From NCBI RefSeq assembly GCF_001427795.1, contig NZ_LMHJ01000005.1, positions 229,194 through 293,193 on the forward strand: a stretch of 64,000 nt of DNA. The letters are read 5' to 3'. Shown here one piece after another: positions 35,442 through 44,275 of the stretch; positions within the stretch are counted from its first letter, which is position 1; every line of letters begins with the position of its first letter. The notes below the pieces were generated by a model. The model made no database searches. It saw nothing but the letters and a program-made list of their open reading frames with translations, and was not told where the DNA came from. This stretch comes from Nocardioides sp. Root682. Lineage in GTDB: Bacteria; Actinomycetota; Actinomycetes; Propionibacteriales; Nocardioidaceae. The translations under genes were made by a program, and so were the position numbers.

Positions 35442-36581
35442 GTGACCTCCTCGACGCCCATCTCCGTCACCGCCGTGGCGCCCGGCAGGGTGAACCTGAT
35501 CGGCGAGCACACGGACTACAACCACGGCCTGTGCCTCCCGTACGCGATCCCGCTGGCGTGCACCGCCGCGCTCACGGTCCGCGAGGACCGGGGACTCACC
35601 ATCGCCAGCGACAAGGGCGAGCCGTGGTCAGGGTCGCTGGACGACGTCGACGCCCGCACCGTGACCGGCTGGACGTCGTACGTCGCCGGGGTGATCTGGG
35701 CGCTGGGCCAGGAGGGCTGGCAGGTGCCCGGCCTCGACATCTCGATCTCCTCGACCATCCCGCTCGGCGGCGGCCTCTCCAGCTCTGCTGCGCTGGAGTG
35801 CGCGGTCGCCGTCGGCCTCGCTGGCGTCCTGGGCCGGCCCCTGGACACTGCCGGACGCCTGCACCTCGCGGAGGCGTGCCGCCGTGCCGAGACCGAGTAC
35901 GTCGGCGCCCCCACCGGCGGCATGGACCAGCTCGCGAGCCTGCTCGGTGCCGTCGACGAGGCCGTGCTGATCGACTTCGCCGACGCATCCGGCCCGACGG
36001 CCACCCCCGTCCCGCTGCCGTTGGGCGCAGCCGGACTGACGATCGTCGTCACCGACACGGGTGTGCGTCACTCCCTGGCCGACGGTGATGGTGGCTATGC
36101 ACAGCGGCGCGCCGAGTGCGAAGCGGCCGCCACCACGCTGGGCATGGGATCCCTGCGAGAGGCAACCACAGCCGATCTCGAGTACCTGGACGATCCGGTC
36201 CAGCGTGCCCGGGCCCGGCACGTCGTCACGGAGAACGCTCGAGTTCGCGGAACGGTCGCCGCAGTCGAGACCCAGGACTGGGTCGCGCTGGGACGCCTGC
36301 TCGAGGAGTCGCATGCCTCGTTGCGCGACGACTTCGCCGTCTCGTGTCCCGAGCTGGACGTCGCGGTCGATGCCGCGCTTCGCTCGGGCGCCCTGGGTGC
36401 ACGAATGACTGGCGGCGGTTTCGGGGGCTGCTCGATCGCGCTGGTCCGCGTCGGCGATGTCGAGCAGGTGAAGCTCGCCATCGACCACACCTACGCGTTG
36501 CGCGCCTGGCAACCGCCGTTGCACCACGAGCTGGTGCCGTCCGCCGGTGCGGGGGTCAGGTCCGCGCCGGCTCAGGGATGA
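35442..36581 (+). CDS. galK: Galactokinase
   Basis: GalK phosphorylates galactose at C1 for the Leloir pathway. The 379-residue GHMP kinase has the galactose signature GRVNLIGEHTDYNHG (residues 15-29), the ATP-binding IPLGGGLSSSAALE, GAPTGGMDQLAS with the catalytic Asp, and MTGGGFGGCSIAL near the C-terminus. galT and galE are not in the window, so it is isolated here. GTG start with a weak CAGGAT box 6 bases before. Its 3' end overlaps the convergent next gene by 26 bases. Confidence 0.95.
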   Translation: MTSSTPISVTAVAPGRVNLIGEHTDYNHGLCLPYAIPLACTAALTVREDRGLTIASDKGEPWSGSLDDVDARTVTGWTSYVAGVIWALGQEGWQVPGLDISISSTIPLGGGLSSSAALECAVAVGLAGVLGRPLDTAGRLHLAEACRRAETEYVGAPTGGMDQLASLLGAVDEAVLIDFADASGPTATPVPLPLGAAGLTIVVTDTGVRHSLADGDGGYAQRRAECEAAATTLGMGSLREATTADLEYLDDPVQRARARHVVTENARVRGTVAAVETQDWVALGRLLEESHASLRDDFAVSCPELDVAVDAALRSGALGARMTGGGFGGCSIALVRVGDVEQVKLAIDHTYALRAWQPPLHHELVPSAGAGVRSAPAQG

Positions 36582-37101
36582 GGCAGAACGATCCGTCCGA
36601 GAAGCCCGACGGTCGGACGCCGAGCGCTTGGTTGAGTCGTGCTCGCTGGTTCTCCCAGGCGATCTCGGCCGCGAGCTCGGTCAGCTGTGCTCGGCTGAAC
36701 CGGGCATCCAGACGCCCGCGGAGCTCCTCGGGCACGACCGCGGGCGAGGACGAGATCGCTGCGGAGAAGGCGACGACCAGCTGCTCGTCCTCGGTCAGTA
36801 CGGGATTGCCGTCGGGCTCCAGGAGCGCGGCCAGCTTCTCGTCCGAGATGCCTTCCGTGCGGGCGATCTCGGCGCCGATGTCGAGGCAGTACTCGCAGTT
36901 CACGATCATTGCAGCCTTGGCGACGGCCAGCGTCTTGAGCGCGGCCGGGAGCCGGCCCATCAGCAGCAGGGACGACTCGTAGGTGCCCTGGGCGACGAGC
37001 AGCTGCGGGCGTCGTACCAGCCAGCCGTAGAGGTCGCCGCGGTTGCGCTTCGCCTTGCGCATCACCTTGAGGTAGACCCAGATCCGCTTCAGGATGCCCA
37101 T
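36556..37101 (-). CDS. Carboxymuconolactone decarboxylase/AhpD-like protein
   Basis: The 181-residue helical protein has the AhpD-type redox motif NCEYCLDIGAEIA (CxxC about residues 69-72), with a conserved acidic residue before it and a hydrophobic helix after. Such proteins act as thiol-based peroxidase partners or as lactone decarboxylases. With CxxC, a redox role is more likely. The C-terminal 30 residues contain extra Cys. Probably co-transcribed with the upstream sigma-factor pair, 13 bases away. Confidence 0.83.
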   Translation of the reverse strand: MGILKRIWVYLKVMRKAKRNRGDLYGWLVRRPQLLVAQGTYESSLLLMGRLPAALKTLAVAKAAMIVNCEYCLDIGAEIARTEGISDEKLAALLEPDGNPVLTEDEQLVVAFSAAISSSPAVVPEELRGRLDARFSRAQLTELAAEIAWENQRARLNQALGVRPSGFSDGSFCLIPEPART

Positions 37102-37114
37102 GCCATGTCCTTCG

Positions 37115-37723
37115 TCATGTCAGTTCTTCGCGCGCACGGCGCAAGGTGTCACGTCGATCCCACCACCAGGCACCGATCAACAGCAGGCCCAGGGTGCCTT
37201 CGATGACGTGCAGGATCGCTCCGGCGGCGAACTGCCCGATCTCGCCGAGACCGTGGATCCCCAGGCTCAGGGCCAACGGCGAGCACGAGAGCACGGAGAC
37301 GCCCGCCCACGAGCGCCGCACGGCGGCAGCCAGCGCGCACACCGCGGCTGCCGTCATCGCCAGCGCCCCTTCGAAGTAGGCGTGCGGGCCGTGCGGTTCA
37401 CCGAGGTTCTCTGCGATCCAGTCCCCCGCCACGATGTTCCCCATCGCCTGGAACACGAACGCGAAGGAAAGGGCAGCGGCGACCGCACTCAGGAAGAGGC
37501 TCGGTCGGTCGTCCCGGAAGGGTCGCTGGCGCGCCGGGATCCTCTCCGGTACGGCGGCGGGCTGCATCTGTGCGTCGATGCGCGCCAGGAGCGAAGCCGG
37601 CGGTGTCGGTCGTGAGGCGGCGGCGAGCCACAGCAGGCCGGGATCGGCGTCGGAGCCCACCCGGCCGGTCAGCACGTCATCGATCGACGTGTCCAGCGCG
37701 TCGGCGTCGAAGTCCTCAGACAT
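37115..37723 (-). CDS. Membrane protein, likely anti-sigma partner
   Basis: The 202-residue protein has an N-terminal soluble segment (SEDFDADALDTSIDDVL, then a basic stretch) and four hydrophobic helices from about residue 75 on. It overlaps the ECF sigma gene by 8 bases, the layout usual for a sigma factor and its membrane anti-sigma factor. No zinc (HxxxCxxC) anti-sigma motif is present, so the role is inferred from position only. Confidence 0.6.
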   Translation of the reverse strand: MSEDFDADALDTSIDDVLTGRVGSDADPGLLWLAAASRPTPPASLLARIDAQMQPAAVPERIPARQRPFRDDRPSLFLSAVAAALSFAFVFQAMGNIVAGDWIAENLGEPHGPHAYFEGALAMTAAAVCALAAAVRRSWAGVSVLSCSPLALSLGIHGLGEIGQFAAGAILHVIEGTLGLLLIGAWWWDRRDTLRRAREELT

Positions 37724-38228
37724 CGCCCATCACCTCCCGCAACCGCCCGATTCCGCGGTGCAACAACATCCGCGCAGCACTCGGTGTGACACCGAGGATC
37801 TCCGCGATCTCGGTCGAGTTGAGCTCGCTGCCGAACCGGAGGGCCACGGCTTCGCGTTCGCGTGGGGTCAGCACGCCCAGCCGGCGTCGCACCTCGTCGG
37901 CGCCGAGGCGCCGGAGCACCTCGCCCTCGGGGTCGTCCTCGGCCACACCCTCCCCCAACCCGCTGGCCGCCAGATCGGTCGGGAACTCCCGGCCGGTGCG
38001 CCGCCACCAGTCGGCGATCGTGTGGCGAGCGATCCCGATCAGCCAGCCGCCGACGCGGCCCCGGCTGACGTCGTACCCGGACCACGACCGCATCGCTCGC
38101 TCGAACACCTGGCTCGTGACGTCCTCCGCATCCGTGTCGCTGGGCAGCCGCAACCGCACGTAACGCCACACGGGCGTCACGTGTTCTGCGTACACCTCGG
38201 CGAACTCGCCGGCGGAGGCCTGCTGCAT
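37716..38228 (-). CDS. ECF sigma-70 family RNA polymerase sigma factor
   Basis: This 170-residue protein has region 2 (YAEHVTPVWRYVRLRLPSDTDAEDVTSQVFERAMRSW and VGGWLIGIARHTIADWWRR) and region 4 (LTPREREAVALRFGSELNSTEIAEILGVTPSAARMLLHRGIGRLRE) without regions 1 or 3, hence the ECF class. ATG 38228 has a strong AAGGAGGAG ribosome site. Its downstream neighbours are a membrane protein and an AhpD-like redox protein, suggesting an envelope or redox stress signal. Confidence 0.91.
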   Translation of the reverse strand: MQQASAGEFAEVYAEHVTPVWRYVRLRLPSDTDAEDVTSQVFERAMRSWSGYDVSRGRVGGWLIGIARHTIADWWRRTGREFPTDLAASGLGEGVAEDDPEGEVLRRLGADEVRRRLGVLTPREREAVALRFGSELNSTEIAEILGVTPSAARMLLHRGIGRLREVMGDV

Positions 38229-38287
38229 TCCGCTCCTCCTTCGCGTGTCGGCACCACGGTGTCACGTACGGATCCGAAAATGGCGGA

Positions 38288-38318
38288 CGGCCCGCCCCGC
38301 AGACTGCGGGACGGGCCG
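38288..38318 (-). terminator. Rho-independent terminator of the acyl-CoA dehydrogenase operon
   Basis: CGGCCCG pairs with CGGGCCG (7 bp) and, after one mismatch, CCCGCA with TGCGGG (6 bp) around GAC. On the minus strand a TTTT run follows at 38280-38277. It lies 16 bases after the stop at 38335. Confidence 0.8.
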
Positions 38319-38334
38319 ACCAGACCGGCTCAGG

Positions 38335-39549
38335 TCACTTGAGCTCGGCGCTCGACAGGTTCAGCACCCGGCGGGCCACGATCAGCTGCTGGATCTGCTG
38401 CGTGCCCTCGAAGATGTCGAGGATCTTCGAGTCGCGCGCCCACTTCTCGAGGAGCTCGGTCTCGCTGTAGCCGATCGACGAGCACAGCTCGACGCACGAG
38501 AGCGTCACGTCGGAACCGACGCGGCCGGCCTTCGCCTTGGCCATGGAGGCCTCGAGCGAGTTCGGCTTGCGGTTGTCCGCCATCCACGCGGCCTGGAGGG
38601 TGAGCAGGCGCGCACCTTCCCAGTCGGCCTCGAGCTGGAGGAACTTCGCCGCGGCGGCGTGCTGCAGGTATGCCGGGCGGTCGTAGTCGATCTCGACGCC
38701 GGCCTGCTTGAGCAGGTCGCGGGTCAGGTCGAGGGACGCGCGGGCACAGCCCACGGCCATCGCCGCGACGAGCGGACGGGTGTTGTCGAACGTCGCCATG
38801 GCGCCGGCGAAGCCCTGCTCCACGTTGATCTCGGGAGAACCCATGAGGTTCTCCTTCGGCACGCGAGCGTCAGTGAAGGTGATCACCGCCGTGTCGGAGG
38901 CCCGGATGCCGAGCTTCTCCTCGAGCCGCTCCACCTTGACGCCGGGGGTGCCCTTCTCGACGACGAACGACTTGATCGCCGCGCGGCCGAGGGACTTGTC
39001 CAGCGTCGCCCACACCACGATGCAGTCGGAGCGCTCGCCCGAGGTCACGAAGATCTTCTCGCCGTTGATGACGTACTCGTCGCCGTCGAGGACCGCGGTG
39101 GTCGACACCTGCGCGGAGTCGGACCCGAAGGCCGGCTCGGTGATCGCCATCGAGGCCCACTTGCCCTCGAACCGCTTCATCTGCTCGTCGTTGGCGACCG
39201 ACGCGATGGCCGAGTTGCCGAGACCCTGGCGCGGGAACGACAGCATCAGGCCGACGTCGCCCCAGCACATCTCGGCGACCGAGGTCACCGAGGCGAGGTT
39301 GGCGCCGTTCTTGACGGTCTTGTCGTCCACGATGTCGTCGCGACGGACGCCGGTCGCGCCGGCGCCTTCGCTCGCGCCGGACTCGGAGAGCCCGTCGATC
39401 ATCGCGGCGAGGACGTCGAGCTCCTTGGGGTACTCGTGCTCCGCGATGTCGTACTTGCGGGAGATCGGTCGCAGCATGTTCATCGCGACCTGGTGGGCCT
39501 GATCGATGAGCGCCCGGTGCTTCCGGGGAACTTCCAGGTTGATGGCCAT
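38335..39549 (-). CDS. Acyl-CoA dehydrogenase, subunit 1 of a pair
   Basis: A 404-residue FAD enzyme of the fatty acyl-CoA dehydrogenase family. It has the substrate-loop MAITEPAFGSDSAQVSTTA, INGEKIFVTSG, LGIRASDTAVITF, and IFEGTQQIQQL with the Glu normally acting as base. It overlaps the next upstream dehydrogenase by one base (TGATG), implying equal production. Paired actinobacterial dehydrogenases often form mixed tetramers in steroid or unusual fatty-acid breakdown; here the substrate is unknown. A terminator follows. Confidence 0.9.
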   Translation of the reverse strand: MAINLEVPRKHRALIDQAHQVAMNMLRPISRKYDIAEHEYPKELDVLAAMIDGLSESGASEGAGATGVRRDDIVDDKTVKNGANLASVTSVAEMCWGDVGLMLSFPRQGLGNSAIASVANDEQMKRFEGKWASMAITEPAFGSDSAQVSTTAVLDGDEYVINGEKIFVTSGERSDCIVVWATLDKSLGRAAIKSFVVEKGTPGVKVERLEEKLGIRASDTAVITFTDARVPKENLMGSPEINVEQGFAGAMATFDNTRPLVAAMAVGCARASLDLTRDLLKQAGVEIDYDRPAYLQHAAAAKFLQLEADWEGARLLTLQAAWMADNRKPNSLEASMAKAKAGRVGSDVTLSCVELCSSIGYSETELLEKWARDSKILDIFEGTQQIQQLIVARRVLNLSSAELK

Positions 39550-40913
39550 CAGACCAGCACCGTTCCTTCCATGATGCCGATGGCACGCAGGTCGCGGTAC
39601 CAGCGCTCGACCGGGTGCTCCTTGACGAATCCGTGCCCACCGAGGAGCTGCACGCCGTCGTTGCCGATCTGCATGCCCTTCTCGGTGCACAGGCGACGGG
39701 CCAGCGCGACCTCCTTGGAGAAGTCCTTGCCGGCTGCGGCGCGCGAGGCGGCGCGGTAGGTCAGCAGGCGCATGGCCTGCAGCTCGATCGCGATGTTGGC
39801 GACCATGAACGCCACCGACTGGCGGTGGGCGATCGGCTCACCGAAGGCTTCGCGCTCCTTGACGTAGGGCGTGACGTAGTCGAGCACGGCCTGGCCGGTC
39901 CCGAGGGACAGGGCGCACCAGGCAAGGCGCGAGAGGCGCACGCACTCGGTGTACGTCGAACCGTCGGTCTCGCCGAGCACGGCGTCAGCCGGGACCTGGA
40001 CGTCCTCGAGGTTCAGCGTGGTCATCGACGCGGCGCGGACACCCATGGCGGGGTCACCGCCGACGCTGAGGCCCTTCGTCGAGGACTCGACGAGGAAGAG
40101 GACCGGCTTGCCGTCGAGCGAAGCACCGACGATGAAGAGCTCTGCGCTCTCGCCGCGGACGACGAGGCTCTTGGTGCCGTTGAGGACGTAACCGTCAGCG
40201 TTCTTCGTGGCGGTGGTCTTCGGGTTGAGCACGTCGAACAGGACGGTGGCCTCGTTGAGCGCCAGGGCAGCGGCCGGAACCTCGTCGCCGGTGAAGGCGG
40301 GGAGGTACGTCTGCTGCTGGGCGTCGGTGCCCCACAGGCCCAGGGCCGTGGCGACCGAGCCGGGCGCCAGGGTGGCGACGGCCAGACCCATGTCGCCCTT
40401 GGCGAGGGCCTCGGCGACGAGCGTGCCGGCCATGGCCGAGCGCTCCTCGGAGACGCCACCGAGCTCTTCGGGCAGACCCAGGATCGGGAGGCCGATCTCG
40501 AGGCTGGCCTTGAGCAGCTCGTCGGGCGCTGCACAGGCCGCGTCAGCGGCGGACGCGGCGGGGCGGACGACCTCTTCAGCGAACTCGACGACGAGGTCGA
40601 CGAGCATCTGCTCGTCCTCGGTCGGCGTGAGGTCGAAGACACCGGTCGACGGCGCGGACGCGGGACGGGTGCCCGGCTGCCCCTTCTTGCCGGCCTTGGA
40701 GAAGGTCCGACTGGCGCTCGTCATCGTCTTGAACCCGGTGCGGGTGACGTTGAAGACGACCTGCTCGGTCTGCTTGCGCAGGCCGACCTTGTCGAGGAGA
40801 TCGCTCTGGGCGAGCCTGTTGAGGCCGGCGACGAGGTAACCGATGGGGTCTCGGTTCTCGGTGCTCGGAACCCCGTGCTTGCCGCCCGGCTTGAGGTTGC
40901 TGATCAGGGACAT
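39549..40913 (-). CDS. Acyl-CoA dehydrogenase, subunit 2 of a pair, with N-terminal extension
   Basis: The 454-residue protein has an unusual N-terminal extension of about 90 residues, basic and helical, before the dehydrogenase fold begins at LTPTEDEQMLVDLVVEFAEEVVRP. Family motifs include NGTKSLVVRG and LLGGHGFVKEHPVERWYRDLRAI, but the protein ends right after MEGTVLV, short of the usual C-terminal helix. The NEATVLFDVLNP region lacks the standard TEPxxGSD loop, so it may be a structural or specialised partner of the 38335 product. ATG 40913 has TACATT 6 bases upstream under an operator. Confidence 0.87.
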   Translation of the reverse strand: MSLISNLKPGGKHGVPSTENRDPIGYLVAGLNRLAQSDLLDKVGLRKQTEQVVFNVTRTGFKTMTSASRTFSKAGKKGQPGTRPASAPSTGVFDLTPTEDEQMLVDLVVEFAEEVVRPAASAADAACAAPDELLKASLEIGLPILGLPEELGGVSEERSAMAGTLVAEALAKGDMGLAVATLAPGSVATALGLWGTDAQQQTYLPAFTGDEVPAAALALNEATVLFDVLNPKTTATKNADGYVLNGTKSLVVRGESAELFIVGASLDGKPVLFLVESSTKGLSVGGDPAMGVRAASMTTLNLEDVQVPADAVLGETDGSTYTECVRLSRLAWCALSLGTGQAVLDYVTPYVKEREAFGEPIAHRQSVAFMVANIAIELQAMRLLTYRAASRAAAGKDFSKEVALARRLCTEKGMQIGNDGVQLLGGHGFVKEHPVERWYRDLRAIGIMEGTVLV

Positions 40914-40919
40914 GCCGTT

Positions 40920-40925
40920 AATGTA
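40920..40925 (-). promoter_or_regulatory. -10 box TACATT of the acyl-CoA dehydrogenase pair
   Basis: Six-base spacing to ATG 40913; four of its bases lie inside the operator palindrome. Confidence 0.6.
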
Positions 40926-40938
40926 ACTGTGAGTTACA
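40922..40938. promoter_or_regulatory. Palindromic operator TGTAACTGTGAGTTACA
   Basis: Seven-base arms TGTAACT and AGTTACA are exact inverted repeats around GTG. Overlap with the -10 box means a bound dimer should block transcription. TetR-family fatty-acid regulators use sites of this shape, but the regulator is not in the window. Confidence 0.65.
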
Positions 40939-40981
40939 CATTGCGCTACATCTTCCGCGGAATCGGGGTGTGATCCACGCT

Positions 40982-42544
40982 TCAGTCCGGGAAGGTGACG
41001 TCGAACGACGTGCGCGGCAGGTTCAACTTGTACGAGATCTCGCTGCCGTCGGAGCCCCTCGCGAAGTCGTCGCGGATCCCGCCGATCTCCATCGTTCCCC
41101 TGGTGAAGGCGGCTGGAACCACGAACACCGGATCGGTGTCGGTCGAAGTGCCGAGATTGCGACGGGGAAGTTCCTTGCCGTCTGGTCCGAGAAGCCTCAG
41201 CTCGTCGTCGAAGAACTCCCACTCGTCGCCGTCCGGCTCCACGTAGTAGGCGTCAATGCGTAGATACGCGCGATCCGTTCGAGACGGAGCCTTGTTCCCG
41301 TCGAAGAAGAAGAGCTCGGCCTTGCCGACCTTCACCTTCCAGACCAGGTTCGTCGGCAGGTTGACGCGGGGGTCCGTGGTCGCGGGTCGCATCGACTTGT
41401 CACCGCGTACGTCGACAGTCCGCTCTTCACGAGTCAGGACGAGGATGTTCTCGCCGGTGGGTGCGCCATCAGCCAGGTTCAGCAGCTGGTTGAAGCCGAG
41501 GGCGTCGTACTGGAGCTGGACCGACTCGTCGATGAGCGCTGAAACGAGGAAGGTCGGACCCCCTGCGGGGAGGGCGACCGGGGTGCTTCCGACCAGGACC
41601 TGCAACCCGAGTTCCTGCCAGCTGTCGCACTTGGCGCGTTGGCAAGGTCCTGCTGCCAGGGTGAACGCCACCAGCCGGCCGTCTGGTTCGGCGACCTCCG
41701 CGTCGGCTCCGGTGCCGACCTGTTGGACCTCCTCCAGTGCGACCACCTTGACCCCACCGGCGAGACCAGCCATCGCAGCCGGCTCCGGGAGCGGTGCCGG
41801 GGTCACCTGGTCGGTCGCCACCAACGTTCCCCTGGGGATCGTCTTGGCGTCACTATCGGGGCTGTCTCCGGCCGGCGGTCTGCTGTCCGGTTCGTGGCCA
41901 GAGGCGAGTACGACGAACGTGCCCGTGCCGAGCAGAGCGACGATGCTCGCGGCAGCCACCCAACGACGCCACCGGCGTCTCCGCTCCTGAGGAGGTGCGC
42001 CAGGCGGGCTCGGTGGCGCCGCGTGTGCGGTTCTCGCGACCGGCACCTCGGTGCGGGCGAGAACCTGTACCTCGGTAGGTGCCGGGACCGGCGGGGCGCT
42101 CGGCGGACGAACGGTCGGCGGTGGCACGGTTGGCGCTGGCGCTGGCGCACGGGGCGGAGCGGCAAGGAAACCGGGGCGGGGCAACGAGTCCACGGGTGCG
42201 CGGAATCGAGTCACGAGCGACTGTTCGTCGAGGTCTCCACGCGCGAACGCAAGGACAGCGAGCGCCCACTGTGCCCCTGCTGCCTCATTGGTTCCGCGCT
42301 GCTGGGCCAACCGCACACCTTGGGTCTGCACGGCGAGCGCCGGATCCGCTCCCTGGCCGATCTGGTCGACCACCCGGCCCAGGGCACCGAGTCGTACGGC
42401 GTCAGTCAGCAGGTTGACGTCGCCCTCCGACGCTGAGCCTTCGAGCACGAAGTCGTCGAAGGCAGCACGGAACTCGCTGGCGTCGAGCAGGACGCCGGGG
42501 CCTGCCTGCCGCACCAGAGCGGCCAGCTCGCGATGGATCGACAC
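40982..42544 (-). CDS. Membrane-anchored protein of unknown function
   Basis: A 520-residue protein in three parts: an N-terminal helical domain (about 1-115, SIHRELAALVRQAGPGVLL and onward), a long Pro/Ala-rich linker, one membrane helix (WVAAASIVALLGTGTFVVLA, about 195-214) and an extracytoplasmic domain of about 300 residues with a Cys pair (AGPCQRAKCD). The N-terminal domain resembles small adaptor-like domains, without a firm match. GTG 42544 is chosen because composition upstream is not protein-like; the start is uncertain. It is divergent from the secreted protein at 42723. Confidence 0.62.
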   Translation of the reverse strand: MSIHRELAALVRQAGPGVLLDASEFRAAFDDFVLEGSASEGDVNLLTDAVRLGALGRVVDQIGQGADPALAVQTQGVRLAQQRGTNEAAGAQWALAVLAFARGDLDEQSLVTRFRAPVDSLPRPGFLAAPPRAPAPAPTVPPPTVRPPSAPPVPAPTEVQVLARTEVPVARTAHAAPPSPPGAPPQERRRRWRRWVAAASIVALLGTGTFVVLASGHEPDSRPPAGDSPDSDAKTIPRGTLVATDQVTPAPLPEPAAMAGLAGGVKVVALEEVQQVGTGADAEVAEPDGRLVAFTLAAGPCQRAKCDSWQELGLQVLVGSTPVALPAGGPTFLVSALIDESVQLQYDALGFNQLLNLADGAPTGENILVLTREERTVDVRGDKSMRPATTDPRVNLPTNLVWKVKVGKAELFFFDGNKAPSRTDRAYLRIDAYYVEPDGDEWEFFDDELRLLGPDGKELPRRNLGTSTDTDPVFVVPAAFTRGTMEIGGIRDDFARGSDGSEISYKLNLPRTSFDVTFPD

Positions 42545-42722
42545 ACGGTCAGGTTGGCACGCTCGCCGGGGTCGCGTCCGCGGATCCGAGGGACGATCCG
42601 GGCGGCGGGTGTCCGCGATTCCGATGGTCCGACGGACTCCTCCTGACATCGGGTCGCGGGCGTCGTAGCGTTCGAAATGTCCGCTCGGGCGGCCGTTCAT
42701 CGCCGAGTCCCGTGGGGGGATC

Positions 42723-44246
42723 ATGAAGCGGATCGTTCGCAGGCTCCTCGTCGCCGCCACTGCAGGGTCCCTGCTCTCGCTGGCGCCTGTGTCCGCGGCA
42801 CATGCAGCCACCGTGACGGTCGTGAACGGCTTCGCCTACCCGGCCCCGCTCGGGTACATCGAGCAGAGGTGCACGCCTGACGGGGTCAAGCCCGCTCTCC
42901 AGCGGCTGTATCGGCAAGGCGGAACGGTGGGCACCCACGCGACCGGGATGGGCTTCAGTGACTTCGACTGGATGGCCGGCGTCCAGTCGTGGGTCCCGGA
43001 CCCCACGGCTCTGGAATGGGTGTCCTTCTCGACCTATCATCCGGAGGCGTCTCTCGAGGAGCCCGAGCCCGACGGCTACTACCGCGTTCTCTACGACCCT
43101 TCGGGTAATCACTTCGACGGCGACTACTACGAGGGCTACTTCGCCCTCGACACCCAGGTCACGGGATGGGGCGAGTGGTCGAACATGGCCGCCGCCGAAC
43201 TGGTTTGGCGGCATCTGGACGGGACCCCGGTTGCTGGTGCCTCGACTCTCGCCGAGTTCGCAGCAAACCACGGGGGCAACGGCAGCGGTGCCTACATCGG
43301 CTTCGAGTTCGGGTGTGACGCCCGGGACTACTACATGGACGAGTTCACGATGTCATCGGGATCCACGTCGAGGACCTATGACTTCGAGGGCGCCCTCTCG
43401 AGGACGTACATCTCGGCGACGGCAACCCACTTCAGTGATGACGTGACCCGCGACCTGACGCGGCTCGACCTCATCTACGGCCAGGACCATCACCTCCTGG
43501 GCGACGGTACGAGCATCGTCGGTGGCGGCTATCTCGCGCCCGGCCATGTGCAGGGCGACTACGTCGACGGTGTGGCGCGGCTCTACGAGCGCCGGTATGG
43601 CTCATCCGTCTACGTCGGCGGCAGCAGCGTCAGCTACCTCGCCAGCACCTATGCGGGATTCCACATCCATCCTGCGCGGCAGACCTACTACCAGATCCGA
43701 TCCCTGCCCAGCTCCGCCTTCGAGGCCAGCAGCTCGAAGGTGCTTCTCGTGACCGTCAAGCGCCGGGTGAGGGCGCGAGCAGAGGACACCCAAATCCGGC
43801 GAGGGCGGACCATGGTGGTGACCGGAACGATCTTCCCGCAGGACGCGGGCGTCACCGTCAGGCTCCAGCGGTTGGTCGACGGCCGTTGGCGCACCCTGAG
43901 CACCAGGACGACCACCACCGGCGGCAAGTACCGACTGACAGCGCTGGCACGCACCATCGGACGAAAGAGGCTCCGGGTGCACGTCGTCGCCGCTCGTGGA
44001 AACCTGGCGAACGTGTCGCCGAGCGTGGTGATCACGGTGGTGCGTAACCCCGCGCCGACCTACACGCCTGTCACGGTGATCAATTCGATTCCAGTGGATC
44101 CGCCGCCGGTCTACGTGCCCGGAGACGGGAAGCCGCACGCTCACCGGGTGTCTACTCTGGTTGCTGGTGAGCCGACGCCTGTCGGTGGCCCCGTGGTCCT
44201 CACACCGCCACCGCCCGGAGTGCCCGTGATGCAGGGCCGCGGCTGA
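42723..44246 (+). CDS. Secreted protein with C-terminal Ig-like domain, function unknown
   Basis: The 507-residue protein starts with a clear Sec signal (KRIVRRLLVAATAGSLLSLAPVSAAHA, cleavage after AHA). The Trp/Tyr/Asp-rich main part (about 30-330) has no family I recognise. A beta-rich domain follows at about 345-440 (IRRGRTMVVTGTIFPQDAG, WRTLSTRTTTTGGKYRLTA), resembling the Ig-like repeats of secreted actinobacterial proteins, then a Pro-rich tail. GGGGGG lies 3 bases before the ATG, which is rather close for a ribosome site. Not a lipoprotein. Confidence 0.68.
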   Translation: MKRIVRRLLVAATAGSLLSLAPVSAAHAATVTVVNGFAYPAPLGYIEQRCTPDGVKPALQRLYRQGGTVGTHATGMGFSDFDWMAGVQSWVPDPTALEWVSFSTYHPEASLEEPEPDGYYRVLYDPSGNHFDGDYYEGYFALDTQVTGWGEWSNMAAAELVWRHLDGTPVAGASTLAEFAANHGGNGSGAYIGFEFGCDARDYYMDEFTMSSGSTSRTYDFEGALSRTYISATATHFSDDVTRDLTRLDLIYGQDHHLLGDGTSIVGGGYLAPGHVQGDYVDGVARLYERRYGSSVYVGGSSVSYLASTYAGFHIHPARQTYYQIRSLPSSAFEASSSKVLLVTVKRRVRARAEDTQIRRGRTMVVTGTIFPQDAGVTVRLQRLVDGRWRTLSTRTTTTGGKYRLTALARTIGRKRLRVHVVAARGNLANVSPSVVITVVRNPAPTYTPVTVINSIPVDPPPVYVPGDGKPHAHRVSTLVAGEPTPVGGPVVLTPPPPGVPVMQGRG

Positions 44247-44263
44247 CTGCGTCGCGGCACTCC

Positions 44264-44269
44264 TAGGAT
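44264..44269 (+). promoter_or_regulatory. -10 box TAGGAT of def
   Basis: Six bases before ATG 44276. Confidence 0.55.
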
Positions 44270-44275
44270 TGCCCC

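Noticed and set aside
42551..42556. -10 box for the 42544 gene
   Set aside because: The bases at the expected spacing read GCCAAC, which does not fit TANNNT.
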